A stretch of 64,000 bases of DNA. Source: Isoperla grammatica (taxonomy: Eukaryota > Arthropoda > Insecta > Plecoptera > Perlodidae). The notes beneath the pieces were generated by a model. The model worked only from the letters and a program-made list of their open reading frames with translations. It ran no database searches and had not been told where the DNA came from. The position numbers were made by a program, and so were the translations under genes. The stretch is taken from the NCBI GenBank assembly GCA_945910005.1, contig OX246740.1, positions 54,801,221 to 54,865,220 on the forward strand. Direction: 5' to 3'. Positions 37,296-48,654 of this stretch are shown here, one piece after another (position 1 is the first letter of the stretch; every line of letters starts with the position of its first letter).

Positions 37296-37989
37296 CAACA
37301 TTCAACATGCCATGCCAAAGTTAAAACTAAATGATAATAAATAATGAAAATTCATATTGTTTTATTCCATAATAGGAGGTCAATTGAATCGTTAATACTA
37401 AGAGAATTTTTAAACGTACCTTACTAAACGGAAAATCTGTTTTAATTCACCCGCCACAGTCGCCATTGCAATTTGCAAAAAACAAATTTGTTTTGGTTAG
37501 ATTGGTAAACTACCCTGATAGTGGCAGGAAACTAGCACCGCAACGCGCGATAGCCTTGACCAAAGCCTAATTACTACTAATTAGTGACGTTAGCACAGGC
37601 AGTTGCAAAAATCATAAATTAAAAATCAATGTGGTTGTTCCCACGATTTTTGCCGTGATAAACCATGGGAATAATAGGGTCTCCCTTTGGGTTTATTGTT
37701 CTGGTGCTAGCTTCCTTCCTCTCTAGTTACGCTTTTATTTATTTGTTGCGCTAACGTTGGTAGTCTAATATCATATGTTTGTGAGAAACATGGGGGACTT
37801 TTAATTTAGCATGCACCAAATTGATGGTTACATAAGTGATGATTTATTTACTAAATTTGTTAAAAATTTGTTTATTGTAATGTGACAAGTGTTTACAATT
37901 GATACCATCTTGGTTTTGAAGAAAATTTTACGTGATGTCGTCGTCCTAGGCCTACAGATCGCTGATAGGCCCTAGCTGCTGGTTTCAAA

Positions 37990-38102
37990 ATGAACAATTT
38001 GTCAAGTGTCACTTCGTTATGTGCAAATGTAGGCCTGTCACCTGAAATTGTAGGTCTACGTTTGGCTTGGCGTTCACATTGGCGTAATCTTCACACTTCA
38101 AG
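37990..38102 (+). CDS. DNAJC4: DNAJC4 exon 1
   Basis: Residues 1-37, starting MNNLSSVTS and ending WRNLHTS. Donor AG|GTATTA, phase 2. Without splicing the frame closes at once (TAT TAG), which supports the junction. Confidence 0.78.
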
Positions 38103-39335
38103 GTATTAGTGAATTTATTTTCCGTAGGGGTAGGCCTATATATTCTGAACCGCAAGTATGCACCCAGCAGTAGGGCCTAGGCCTAGGCCCTAGGCCCTAG
38201 CACCCTTCAGGGTTTAATTGGGGCCTCTAGGCCCCAGGGCCTAGGCCTAGGATTGGTGATGGAATGGTCTTAAAAGTTATGAATTTACTGTTCTGTTCCA
38301 GATGCCTACTGTTTGACACACATTATGATACTTTAAAATTGAAAAGAAATTGTTCACGTAAAGATATTCGCGAAGCTTTTATCAAATTATCTAAGGAATT
38401 ACATCCTGATACAAATCTAACAAAACCCGAGAATCATGACCGGTTTGTTAAACTCAATGAAGCATACAGTATTTTAAGCAAACCTTACAGAAGAGCAAAT
38501 TATGATCTGTCACTAGTGCCGTTAAGATCTCAACGTGGTGGGGTAATCCGGACAGAGGGCGCATCGAAAGATGGGTAAGATTTCCTATTACACATAAATG
38601 TAATGTAAGAGTAGGCCTATGAGGAGTAATTAATATGTTAAATTTCCTCTCCATACAGGCCTTTCCGAGACCGTTCATTTTGGGAACACCGTGATAAAGC
38701 TCAAGATACATTTTACTACAGTAGACCATATTATGGAATATCAGGTTTAAGGAAACTTTCCAACTCATGGATTGTTGCGTTTTGCATATTCTTCACCATA
38801 GTTGGGGCTGGATTACAATTTCTAGCTATAAGGTTGGTACCAGTATTTCCGATTGCATTTTTATTGGATTTATTCAGCATGTAGGCCTACGTGTTGGCTT
38901 ACATGTTTATTCGGTTTCAAGCCTACTTTTAGCTTTTCTCTTCACCCAAATATTTTAAGTATTTTCTAGTATCTTTGTAGGCCCCCCTATTTGAATGGTA
39001 CCAGTAGTTTCAAGCCAGCACAATTATGGCACTCTTAAATTAGATTCAATTCCTGCCATCAGCAATCCTGGCTAAAACTTTGTATAATGTCTTTCCTAGT
39101 CACGAGAGGAATCTTGGGATTGAGTACGTATCTAGGTATATTAGTATTACTGTGTACAGTACGTACATACCAATATTCCCAGCAACATCATACATCTTGA
39201 TCAAGGCATAATGTATATATCTCTTTTATTTAAATAGCCAGCTGATGTTTGATAAGATAGAAGTTAAAAGCAATTCAATACAATAGGAGATGAGTGCTTG
39301 GGTTCAGGTAAAGTCTGTGCTCTTTTGAGGCCCAC

Positions 39336-39366
<31 letters not shown>

Positions 39367-41676
39367 TATGTAGTGAGAAACTACCTTTTCTCATTCTGGC
39401 ACTTTTTGGGAAATTAATTAAAAAAAAAATTAATTAAAAAAGAATGAAAACAAATTTCGATTTAAATCGAAATTTGTTTTCATTCTTTTTTAATTTTCTA
39501 TATTTATTTATTTATTTGACGAAATGCCGAGCGGCATGAAGAGGGTGGAGAAAGAAGCGTGTCTCTACTGGTTGACCAGATCGAGCATGATGGGCCATCA
39601 TTGATGGCATAATAACCAAATGTGGGCATTTGAGAAGAAGAAGAAGATTTATTTGTAACTGCATTAAAATGCATTTGGTTACACATTTTTGAATTATTAT
39701 TAAAGGTTTGCAGTATAAGTCTTGCCACTAGTGCACTGCAGACCCTTAATCTTCTACATTATTACATTTCATTTAGTTGGGTTAATGGGTGTTTCTACTA
39801 ACAGTCCAGCACATCACAGAATCAGCACCAAGCTCGGATTTTAATTAGCTTTCTTTGTTTGTTGGTATGTTCCTTTAAATATAGTATAGTACCGGGTACG
39901 TAGTTCTCAGTCGATTGATATTTCAACACATAGTGTGCGTTGTAATGTGCTGCCTGTAACGGAAATAGAAATGCAATTAGAGACGCCTGTTTTGACAATT
40001 TGCCCAAGGTCATGGATGTACCACGTGTAGACCTATGCGCAGTGTTGGGTAAGTTCCTTAAAAAATGGACCTAGTTCCAGTTCCAGTTCCATGCAAGGAA
40101 AAAGGAACTCTTTCCAGTTCCAAGTTCCTCTAATAAAAAAGGAACTGGGGCGTTCCTTAGTTCCTTTCAAAATGTAACTAAGTTCCTAAATAGTTCCTTT
40201 TTTCAAACAACCATTTTACTTTGGATATTGCAAAAAATGTTCTGTATTTTTTAAAGGGCGGTATTTTATTGCCACGAACACCAGACATTATAAAAAAAAC
40301 GATCGAAAGAGACAGCGATGTGGTCACATGCACTTGTCGCGAAGAATTGAATAGCCTAGATCAGTGAATAATGAGATAGCTCCTTGCCCCTAAATAACTT
40401 CAACCCCCACCCCACTCGGACCACATCTTTCATCATCAATGCCTTCCCGTTTCCATTGAATTCGAATGCAGTTTCGCTGGCGATGCGAATAATTGGTATT
40501 AACACCGCCGGGGTGTTAGGTGAACATTGACTGATGTGACGGGTTTCATGTTTTGTTTGATTTCGGAATGACCGTCTGAGTCATGTTGCTCTCGCACCTG
40601 TGTATATGAGGGGTTGGACGGTTGGTCAGTTGAAGTGGCATGAGACGCTTATTCCGCACGAGCGATTTGGGATTAGTCACCGGTTTCGGGTCTTCGACTT
40701 GTGCCGGTGTGCGACTAATTGGAGACCCCACGCGGGGGTGGCGTAGCAGGTGGTGGGTTGGGATGGGTAGACAAGAATGAAATATTACAAAAAAAGTTGT
40801 TTTAGATTTCTCGTTTCTGTCATCTTGTAAGTAAACTATGTTTTGGCGCTTTCGTCCTTCAAGCTTGAACTGTCAAGTAAAAATAAAAGGAACTTATGAA
40901 AATAAGTTACAGTTAGTTCTCAGTCGATTGATATTTCAACACATAGTGTGCGTTGTAATGTGCTGCCTGTAACGGAAATAGAAATGCAATTAGAGACGCC
41001 TGTTTTGACAATTTGCCCAAGGTCATGGATGTACCACGTGTAGACCTATGCGTAACATTTTGTAAGTCAGTTTATATTATGAATGGTTGCATGGAAAGTA
41101 GCTGGCTATTTTAGTTATGGACAACCAATGAAGCCAGTCACAACATTATGAATTTAAACACCATTCCATTTACACACGATTGACACCGTTCCTTCATTAA
41201 TGTAACATCAATCGTCAACTTTATTTTGCAACTAAATTCATTTACAGGTGAAGAATGCTCCACAGAACACAAGAAATGGCATGTGTTAAAACTTGAAAGT
41301 CACCTTGATGGAGGAAATTTATGGTTATGGAAATTTTGTTTAATGAGAATCTTTTCACCCATCATTTCCTACATTTTTTAATTGTTCTATGTGTAGGTAA
41401 ACTCAAGTATAACACAGATTTTATGAAAGTAAAGCGTTAATATACTTTCAGCTCTGTCTACCACTCTGCTTTGTACGTTTCAGAAAGTCGGTGGCTTTCA
41501 CGCGGGAGAGTTTGGACGAGACGAGTACACACAATAGTTTGCTGCACAACCAGGCACGAAGGCAAGCGATCCACAACGGAAACCAACGACAGCTGCAGCT
41601 GTTGCGAACGCGGCTGCTTGATCCCAACGCACACGCCAGAACCGCCAACCCCGGAAAGAATGACGTTGATCCTTAG
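37990..41676 (+). CDS. DNAJC4: DnaJ homolog subfamily C member 4-like, 4 exons
   Basis: J-domain co-chaperone expected to stimulate an Hsp70 partner from a membrane. Coding exons: 37990-38102, 38302-38574, 38659-38832, 41484-41676 (753 nt, 250 aa; human DNAJC4 is 241). All GT-AG, all internal junctions phase 2. Residues ~42-107 form the J-domain: FDTHYDTLKL, SKELHPD with HPD at 72-74, and FVKLNEAYSILSKPYRRANYD. A Trp/Tyr-rich stretch (SFWEHRDK, DTFYYSRPYYG) follows, then one membrane segment (~166-186, WIVAFCIFFTIVGAGLQFLAI), then a basic Gln/Arg-rich tail (HNQARRQAIHNGNQRQLQLLR). The order J-domain, single C-terminal membrane segment, basic coiled tail is that of DNAJC4. The N-terminal ~37 residues are Arg/Trp-containing and may be a targeting segment. 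The third intron (2.65 kb) holds repeats. The family call rests on architecture and short motif similarity. Confidence 0.87.
38302..38574 (+). CDS. DNAJC4: DNAJC4 exon 2: J-domain
   Basis: Residues 38-128 with the whole J-domain including HPD. Acceptor TTCCAG, donor GG|GTAAGA, phase 2. Confidence 0.93.
38659..38832 (+). CDS. DNAJC4: DNAJC4 exon 3: membrane segment
   Basis: Residues 129-186, aromatic stretch then the transmembrane helix. Donor AG|GTTGGT. Reading through would add about 17 residues to a TAG at 38882-38884, a possible short isoform. Confidence 0.85.
39432..39495. repeat. Perfect 64-bp palindrome (DNAJC4 intron 3)
   Basis: Centred on TTTAAA at 39461-39466; 32 bp on each side are exact complements. 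No loop. AT-rich flanks. Confidence 0.95.
39901..41052. repeat. 139-bp identical direct repeats flanking an 874-bp insert
   Basis: 39901-40039 and 40914-41052 read the same over 139 bp. The insert between begins CAGTGTTGGGTAAGTTCC, a hAT-type terminus, followed by repeats of AGTTCCAGTTCC; its right end is not a clear inverted repeat. The flanks are not LTR-like (no TG...CA). Lies in DNAJC4 intron 3. Confidence 0.85.
41484..41676 (+). CDS. DNAJC4: DNAJC4 exon 4: basic tail and stop
   Basis: Residues 187-250, RKSVAFTRESLDE then Gln/Arg/Leu-rich tail, stop TAG at 41674-41676. Acceptor TTTCAG. The start RKSV after AI matches the membrane-to-tail junction of DNAJC4 (AFRKV in human). Confidence 0.82.
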
Positions 41677-41842
41677 ACGTAAACTTACTTTTTGTGAATA
41701 CTGTGTACATATATTAGGTTTTATTAGATTTATTTTCCGTTCTGAAAAAATGTGCAATATAAATAAGCTTAGGCTGTATAATATTTAATGAATGATACTA
41801 CATATATTTTAGTGTTGTAGTATGTTTATGTAAATTCAAGAT

Positions 41843-41848
41843 AATAAA
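41843..41848 (+). other. Candidate DNAJC4 poly(A) signal
   Basis: AATAAA 167 nt after the DNAJC4 stop. Confidence 0.5.
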
Positions 41849-42594
41849 ATATTTTCCAGCCCCTTTTTTTTTCTTTAGCAGGAAAACCATCTCCAATTCC
41901 ATATTCTACATATATTTGCAAGTCATCAGCGGAAGAAAAATAACCCGAAGAATACAGCAAACACAACCAAAATTTACTGAAATATAAACTTACCGCACTT
42001 CGCACATCGAAACTCGGAACCACACAAATTTTTTTTTTCCTCTTATGCAATGATGACTTTTCAGCCATTCATTTTTCTCGCTATCCAATATAAAAATTAG
42101 CTTCTTGATCTGGCCTGCTCTGGTTGTCAGGCAGGGAGTCGATATCACTCTTCATTGCGGCACATCTGAAAAGGTGCGCCCGGTTTTAATTAAACAGATG
42201 AATAGAAACAGCCAAATTTACATTATCAGGTATTCTCTTTCTATGTGGGCATATGCCAGTGGTAACAGAAGGTATATTTTATTGAAAGGTTTATTTTGTT
42301 TTTGAAATTTTTTAATTTTATGGTCTATTTTTGCTTTTGCTGAACAAAACGTTCAACAAAATTCAACTTGGAGATCAGTAAAGTGGGGCTCAAACAGGAA
42401 GTAGAGCCCGTTTCAGTAGACTAGTTCTGTTCTAGTTCTACAAGACCATTAAAGTGAGGCCCTGTACCCTTCAAAACGGCGGCAATTCGCTTTGAAGGCT
42501 TGGCGTTGATTTGTGGAATTTTTGGTTTATCTCACTCACAAGGCTAATTATTCCTTACTTTTTTGGATATATATTTCTACGTTATTACGTAAGG

Positions 42595-42649
42595 ATGACT
42601 ACCCCACCATCATCGACTACGTTTCTCCACCTTATTTTGGAAGGATGTG
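42595..42649 (+). CDS. ZW10: ZW10 exon 1
   Basis: Eighteen codons (MTTPPSSTTFLHLILEGC) plus one base, donor G|GTAAGA. Poorly conserved part of the family, so the start is inferred from frame and splice site. Confidence 0.72.
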
Positions 42650-45600
42650 GTAAGATTCAAACATAACCTACAATTATTTCAAATTGAAATTTGCATCGTA
42701 TAGGCTAGCCTAGGGCCTAGCCTTAGAATATCCAGCTTTGTCTGGATATTCTAAGTCCTAGCTAGGCCTAGGTTGGGTGTAGAGGTACCTTATGACATTT
42801 AATTAAGTAAATCTTATTGGTAAATGTAGCCTACATATATCAGCCTATATGTTCCCAATCCTCTCTTCTCATTCGGCTCTAGGCCTAGAGTAGAAAGGTC
42901 CCAGGGTTCTCTGCCTGTAGGAAGGAACTAAAGGCCGATATCATTACGGCTGGTAGTGGGTCAACCATAAGTAGGCCTAGGCCTAATTGGGGCAGTGATC
43001 TGAACTATTAGTGTAAGCCTAGGCCTACTTGTTTGACCTAGTATTCAAATTACGTTGCTACCTACTGCACTGTCGCTACCCGCCAATCTGTCACTGGTCA
43101 GCACCCAGCAGTGGCAGTAGGTGATTCATTATAAATTAAATTAGCTCTAGTTCCGTTAGTGACGAGACCCAAGCCTCCAGTGCTCCGCCCCACTTTCCTC
43201 GTTGACTTTTAGTGCACACTTGTGCATCACCAAACGTCGATGGCAATCATAGTGTAGATGGGTGTATTCTGTTTTATTTATTAAACTATCTACTGGGGAA
43301 GTATTTTCAAAGTTCTGGATGTCATATGACAAATTGTTAATCCATTTCCCTAAAAGTTAGCTCCATGGTCTAATGGTCTACTACTACTATACCTACAGCT
43401 AGGTACCACTAATGTAGGCTATGTAACCCTACTATTTTCTATTCTATTTTTCTCATTTGCAGCAATTAGCGAAAAGGAGGAATTGAGAGCATTGTTGTCT
43501 AAGCTGGGTGGAGAAATGTCAGACTTGAAGTTCCGCGTTAAAGAAGTCATAGAAGACAGGTATGTCAATTTTACGAAATTGGCGGAGGAACATCGCAATT
43601 TGTTGAATAAAGCTCAGTCATTGAGAGTGGAAGTGGACGAACTTGCAAAGAAAGTGAAAAATCACACGACTCCTTCTTTAAAAGAATCTACGAGTGAGCT
43701 ACAGGAGTTGACAGCTTCTTTGCACGAAGTCTGCACAATGTCTACATTTGTTAACCACTTGCTAGACATCGATACCTCATTCCAGACAATTAATAGGCTT
43801 CGAGACAAGAAGGAATACTCTGAAATGGCAAGAGCTTTCACCCATATACGAGATATGCTTGATGAGCCACCAAGTAAAATTAATAATCTAGAGATATATC
43901 AAGCTTTGGCAAATGAATATGCATTGCAATGTGCTGCCTTTATGGATGATATGCAAACAATAATGAGAGAATGTATCAAATTTGAAACAACTATTAAGTC
44001 TGAAGGTCTAGATCATTTAGGAAAGTGTACTTTGCAAATAGACATAGGTCGATCCGACGAAATTTCTCAAATGTTTCCAGCTTTGAATTACCTTGAATCT
44101 GAAACTTTGTACATAAAAAGGTTTGCCGAGAAGATCTTAAATTCGTTGATTACGACAATCCTTCAACACGGAGCATCTGTTACTACCGAAGAGAATGGAA
44201 AAAGTGCATTGCTAATTGCGGGTATGGAAGTTACTGGTGAAAAGCGTTCTTATAAGACTGTTTTTGAAAACCTGTTGAAAGTATTTGGGTTCATCCAGTG
44301 TCACCTGGGAGTTCACATTGGAGACGACGTTACCTTGCTGAATAAAATTGGTGCTACGGTTGGTGGAGACTTTTGTAACTTGTTGGTGGAGCATTGTCTC
44401 TCTGCCACTATTCCAAATCATACCTCGCAGCTGAGTGGCTATACAACTGTCGCTGAGGATACAGCTGATTTCCAGATGCAGCTGATTGATATCGGTAAGC
44501 CACGATGTCAGCTATTACTAGAGCCACGTACATTTCACGAAGAACTATAATAACGTAGAAATGATTTTATTTCATAAAATGAGCATGAATTTATCAAATT
44601 TAAACCGGAAAATGACGAAATCGGAAATTGTATCCCTGCCAACTGCCAAATACGATACAAATTGCCGAGTAACATCGAAATTTGTTATTCATGTTTTAAG
44701 CAACGAAAAGCCAAAGAAATCGGAACATTTTAACTTTACCCAATGTTTTTTTGTAATTTTGACATTGTAGACTCATAATAACATGCTATGATTAAGCAAT
44801 AAATGATTCACTCAAAGTTCGATAAAAACACTGAAAGTTAGCTTCTACTCAATGAAATCGAAATTTGTCGATTCAAAAACGAAATTTGCATAAAAAAAGT
44901 AAAACCATTTTCTCGTTTTCTTGTCCCTCTCTGCCCATGGCAATTTGTTAGTTACTTCTTACATGTTTTACAGATGTTTGCTCTTACATTCCATTACGTA
45001 TTGCATAATCTAGATAGTATGTGTGCTCTTATCTGTTTAGGTTTCCTGAATCAGGAGGATAACACCTTGGTTGACTATGTGTCTAATGTTGAATTCTTGT
45101 GTGCCAATAAGACATGTCGAACGCTTTTGGATAAAGCTAGAGAAATAATGAAGAAAGATCTTTACGACATGATGGAAGTTAGTGGCCAAGCTGATGTGAG
45201 TAACATGGTCGTGTGAATGCTTCAACAGGAAGTCTGCTATTTAGTAAAATTTTAGCATTGCATCCCATTTTTCGATTCAGTAAAAAGCTAATTTTGCTAT
45301 ACTTACAGGAACTAAATTTGGATTGCAAATTAAATCTTTTACCGTGTATAGACCTACTCTAAAGTTTGTAGTCACTTTCCCGTACAGATGGCCGAAGAAG
45401 AAGAAGACAACTTCGTCAAGACTGAAAACGTGTCGTTCATCAAGCCGGAAATGGAGCTGAGCAAGAACACGTTCCGATTCCCGAGGTGCCGAATAAGCAA
45501 GTCCGCGTCCGAGCTGCTCGATCTGATCAACGACGTACTGTCCGAGTGCGCAAGGGGCACCGACGCTTGCGCACTCAGACTGTTCTACACCGCGAGGAAC

Positions 45601-48025
45601 GTCGTCGAGTTGTACTGCGCAGTCGTTCCGAGCCACCACGAGAAGTTCCTCGAGGTCATTCCGCAGCACGTGGGCAAGTACTATTTCACATCTTTTTGGA
45701 CTATTCCAAGTCACTGTTCTTTACCACACAAAAAATTAAATTGAGATTTTCGAAAACAACTTTGGTCTTCTTCTATGGGCACAACTCAAAAATTGAACAG
45801 TCTTATAGAAGGCCTAGACAATCAAACCCCCAACAATCCAACTGGCAGATACAGTGGTAGTTGTTGTAGAAACCATGCTCCCATAGATCATAGGAAGATA
45901 TGTCCTCCAGATCATTCCACCAGGCAGTGGACAACATGTCACAACATGTACCTAATTTGACTTAGTGATATTAGGAGGGAAAACCAAATGTACGAAACTT
46001 TCTAGTCGTAGAAAATCTGCGTCGAATTTTTTTCCCAAGACAAACCGACGCGCCGAAGAAACGCACCCAACTAACATAGAGAAACGCGTGCGTTCGTTCT
46101 GATTCCAGCGTTGTTCCACAACAACTGCATGTACCTGTCTCATTGTTTGCTGACTGTTGGCGACGCGCATCGCAGCCTCTTGCCCCGAGTCCTGCACGAC
46201 CACTTGTTGACGTTCGTCGACCAAATCACCGAACTGCGAGTGATCGGCACGACCGTCTTTCTCAAGCACATGCAAGCGCAACGGGACCGGTTGTTGGGCG
46301 TGATACGAGACTGTGGTATGTCTGTGTTGTATACATTTATCGAGCCACTCGAGACGAATTGTGATTTCTAAAAACAATGAATAATTACTATAATCAGCGA
46401 TATATTTTTTAATTTGGAACTGAATTCGTTTTTTCAGGTCTCGCAAGATTGGGCATGAGTTCAAATTTGACTTCAGGAACGGAGAAGGCGTTGCGTCAAT
46501 GTATGCGGCAGTTGGAGCTCTTGCAGTCGGTCTGGCGGTCTGTTCTACCAGATAATGTCTATTGCAAAGCTATAGGTAAGCGTTTGCACCCGAAACATAG
46601 CTATTTTGTATTTATTTATTTTCATTTAGCATTTCTTATTAATTCATGTGGAAGCCGACAAAGCTTCAAGTGTTCTTTTCATATCTTAACAATTTGCAGT
46701 ATTTATTTTATTTTACATTTGATATGAAACAAAGAGTTTCACATCATTACACCTGTAGAAAAGAAAGTTAATATCAAGTAACTGTGTGTTGTTATTTATT
46801 TATTATGTATTTTATGTTATTAAATATTTGTATTCATACATCATGAAAAGAGTTGGAGCGTGAAACACAAGGAGTGGAAGAGGAGGGACATGGAGTGAAA
46901 AATAGGTATAGTCTAACAATAAACATATGAAAGAAGTTCAGAACAAATAGAAACTTAAGAAAACAATATTTGAGCGCAATATTTGAGCAATATTTAGCGC
47001 TAAGCTTTAAAAAAAATACGTCATTATGTTTTCTGGTCGACCAGTGTTTCTATTTCTCCTGTTCCAGGTTGCCTAGTGAACGCATTCGTTGAGGAACTTG
47101 TCGCTCGTGTGGTAACGGCCGAAGACATTCCCGCGGACGCGGCCGCCCAGCTCATCGAAATGTTCACCATTGTTGCCAATAGAATGCCCAAAGTTTTCCA
47201 GGTAAGCACTGTGACCGCTCAGTGGGAGACCGTACCACAGCAGCACCGTGAGCGTTTCTAGCCAAAATAAATTTCAGTAGGCGACGATGCCGCGGAAATG
47301 TAGACGGCTGCGAGACTGCTTAACATTACCAGCGAGAGAGGTGTGTGGTAGACTGTCTGTCATTCCATCAGCGATTGTACTGGGTTTCAATCAAGGGACT
47401 TGTTCTTGGGATTCTACAGCTGATCGTTATTTTAAATACATAACGCTTATTAATAATTTAGTTTTAAGTGCTTAAGTATTACTATAATCAAAATTACTAC
47501 AAATATGAAATAATGTATATAAGGTTTATAAGATTTGGAGCACTTAACTGAAGTTCAGCTAGATGGTAATAGGTAAACTGAACAAAATCGCTCACTGCAC
47601 ACTCTACCTGTCATATATAGGCCTATCTCCCATAGCACTGGTGTAACAACTTCCAGTGAACTTTTTTATTTTTAAAATAGGTACATCGCCAGTTTTCACC
47701 AGGACGACAACAACAACCAATCAAATGCTTTGAAATGAACTCGTTTCCCCAAAACCCAAACCCAACTAAATAGTACATGCACTTATAGAAATGTAATTTT
47801 CTTTCCCAGGAACCAAAGGAAATCCATCGCCACGTTAAAACGTGGGGAACGTTCCTCGAACTTGTATCGATACTCGGAGCGAATCTGAGAGAGTTGAGTG
47901 ATCGCTGGGGCAACGGCAAAGGACCCATCGCGCTTCTGTTTCAACCGGAACAGGTTAAACAACTCGTGAGAGCATTGTTCCAAAACACGGAGCGTCGAGC
48001 TGCTTTCCTTTCCGGGATCAAGTGA
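42595..48025 (+). CDS. ZW10: ZW10, centromere/kinetochore and Golgi-ER tether protein (complete, 8 exons)
   Basis: Subunit of the Rod-Zwilch-ZW10 kinetochore complex (dynein and checkpoint recruitment) and of the NRZ/Dsl1 tether for Golgi-to-ER vesicles. Exons: 42595-42649, 43463-44494, 45041-45195, 45388-45673, 46109-46315, 46438-46575, 47068-47201, 47810-48025; 2223 nt, 740 aa (human 779). The N-terminal half (exon 2) is helical and coiled-coil rich, as in the family. C-terminal blocks match ZW10 closely: FRFPRCRISKSASELLDLIN, FHNNCMYLSHCLLT, VLPDNVYCKAIG and LFQNTERRAAFLSGIK just before the stop. Seven junctions keep frame; the intron after exon 4 must use a GC donor. Exon 2 is A/T-rich at third positions, exons 4-8 G/C-rich. 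Start is the only upstream ATG that joins exon 2 in frame with a donor. Confidence 0.95.
42697..43030. repeat. TAGGCCTA-rich cluster 2 (ZW10 intron 1)
   Basis: Scattered TAGGCCTAGG words, plus a hairpin at 42720-42760 (CTTAGAATATCCAG and CTGGATATTCTAAG). Confidence 0.8.
43463..44494 (+). CDS. ZW10: ZW10 exon 2 (long)
   Basis: About 344 codons: AISEKEELRALL, heptad-like KAQSLRVEVDELAKKVKN and the helical middle. Ends in phase 1 at G|GTAAGC. Acceptor TTGCAG. Confidence 0.94.
45041..45195 (+). CDS. ZW10: ZW10 exon 3
   Basis: GFLNQEDNTLVDYVSNVEF, CANKTCRTLLDKAREIMKKD. Acceptor GTTTAG, donor GAT|GTGAGT, phase 0 exit. Confidence 0.9.
45388..45673 (+). CDS. ZW10: ZW10 exon 4 with GC donor
   Basis: Starts MAEEEEDNFVKTE, then FRFPRCRISKSASELL and LFYTARNVVELYCAVVPS. 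To join LFHNNCMYL of exon 5 in frame it must end CAC GTG G with intron GCAAGT, a classic GC-AG donor. The GTGGGC four bases upstream would break the frame. Confidence 0.9.
46109..46315 (+). CDS. ZW10: ZW10 exon 5
   Basis: LFHNNCMYLSHCLLTVGDAH, then FVDQITELRVIGTTVFLKHM and QRDRLLGVIRDC. Acceptor TTCCAG, donor G|GTATGT. Confidence 0.94.
46438..46575 (+). CDS. ZW10: ZW10 exon 6
   Basis: LARLGMSSNLTSGTEKALRQ, then VWRSVLPDNVYCKAIG. Acceptor TTTCAG, donor G|GTAAGC. Confidence 0.94.
47068..47201 (+). CDS. ZW10: ZW10 exon 7
   Basis: CLVNAFVEELVARVVTAEDI, PADAAAQLIEMF. Acceptor TTCCAG, donor CAG|GTAAGC. Confidence 0.94.
47810..48025 (+). CDS. ZW10: ZW10 exon 8 and stop
   Basis: EPKEIHRHVKTWGTFLELVS, LSDRWGNGKGPIALLF, VRALFQNTERRAAFLSGIK, TGA at 48023-48025. 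The last block is nearly invariant in the family. Confidence 0.95.
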   Translation, partial: EPKEIHRHVKTWGTFLELVSILGANLRELSDRWGNGKGPIALLFQPEQVKQLVRALFQNTERRAAFLSGIK

Positions 48026-48064
48026 ACTGTGTCCAAATGAATGTGTTGGAAAAGTCTGTTTTGT

Positions 48065-48070
48065 ATTAAA
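48065..48070 (+). other. Candidate ZW10 poly(A) signal
   Basis: ATTAAA 40 nt after the ZW10 stop, well placed for a short 3' UTR. Confidence 0.5.
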
Positions 48071-48654
48071 TGTCATTTTTGATTCTGTATCTATGATTGT
48101 GTGTTTCATTACTTGAAGTATCGTTGGGTAGAACAGGTTTTGGCGACCCGACCCTCGCGCCTACATTTGAGTTAGGCGCTTCATGCTCTCCCTCATAATG
48201 GGATTTCAAGTTTATGTTAAGATTGTTTGCTTCATGGCTTATTCCAAATTAGTGGCATTATCAATTTAAGAAGTTAACATGAGGGAAGCGTCAGGCATGG
48301 CCAGCCGGCTTCAATGTACCTAGGGGCCAGAATATGATGGGATTAATTTCCTATCCCCTACCCGACTTCATTGTTGGACACAGGGAGCAGATATAAAAAA
48401 AAAAAATCAATTTTTTCAATATAATAGTTTGTCTCTACATAAATGATACTGATACTGATGGCACAATATATAATTATTAATTAAGGATTTGTGTATTTCT
48501 ATTTTAACACATGATTTTAGATTTATGATTTTGTTATTTTGTTGGTTGCAAAATGTGGGAAAAGATAATATTTTATGGAATAACATTTTTATTTTTTATT
48601 TCTCAAGGTTAAAGAATTAATCAAAACACACATCACATTGAATTTTTCAATAAC

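Noticed and set aside
39901..41052. LTR retrotransposon with 139-bp LTRs
   Set aside because: Repeats lack TG...CA ends, and no primer-binding site, polypurine tract or gag/pol frame is seen.
45731..45960. Short frames after ZW10 exon 4
   Set aside because: They lie inside the GC-AG intron and do not join to ZW10.
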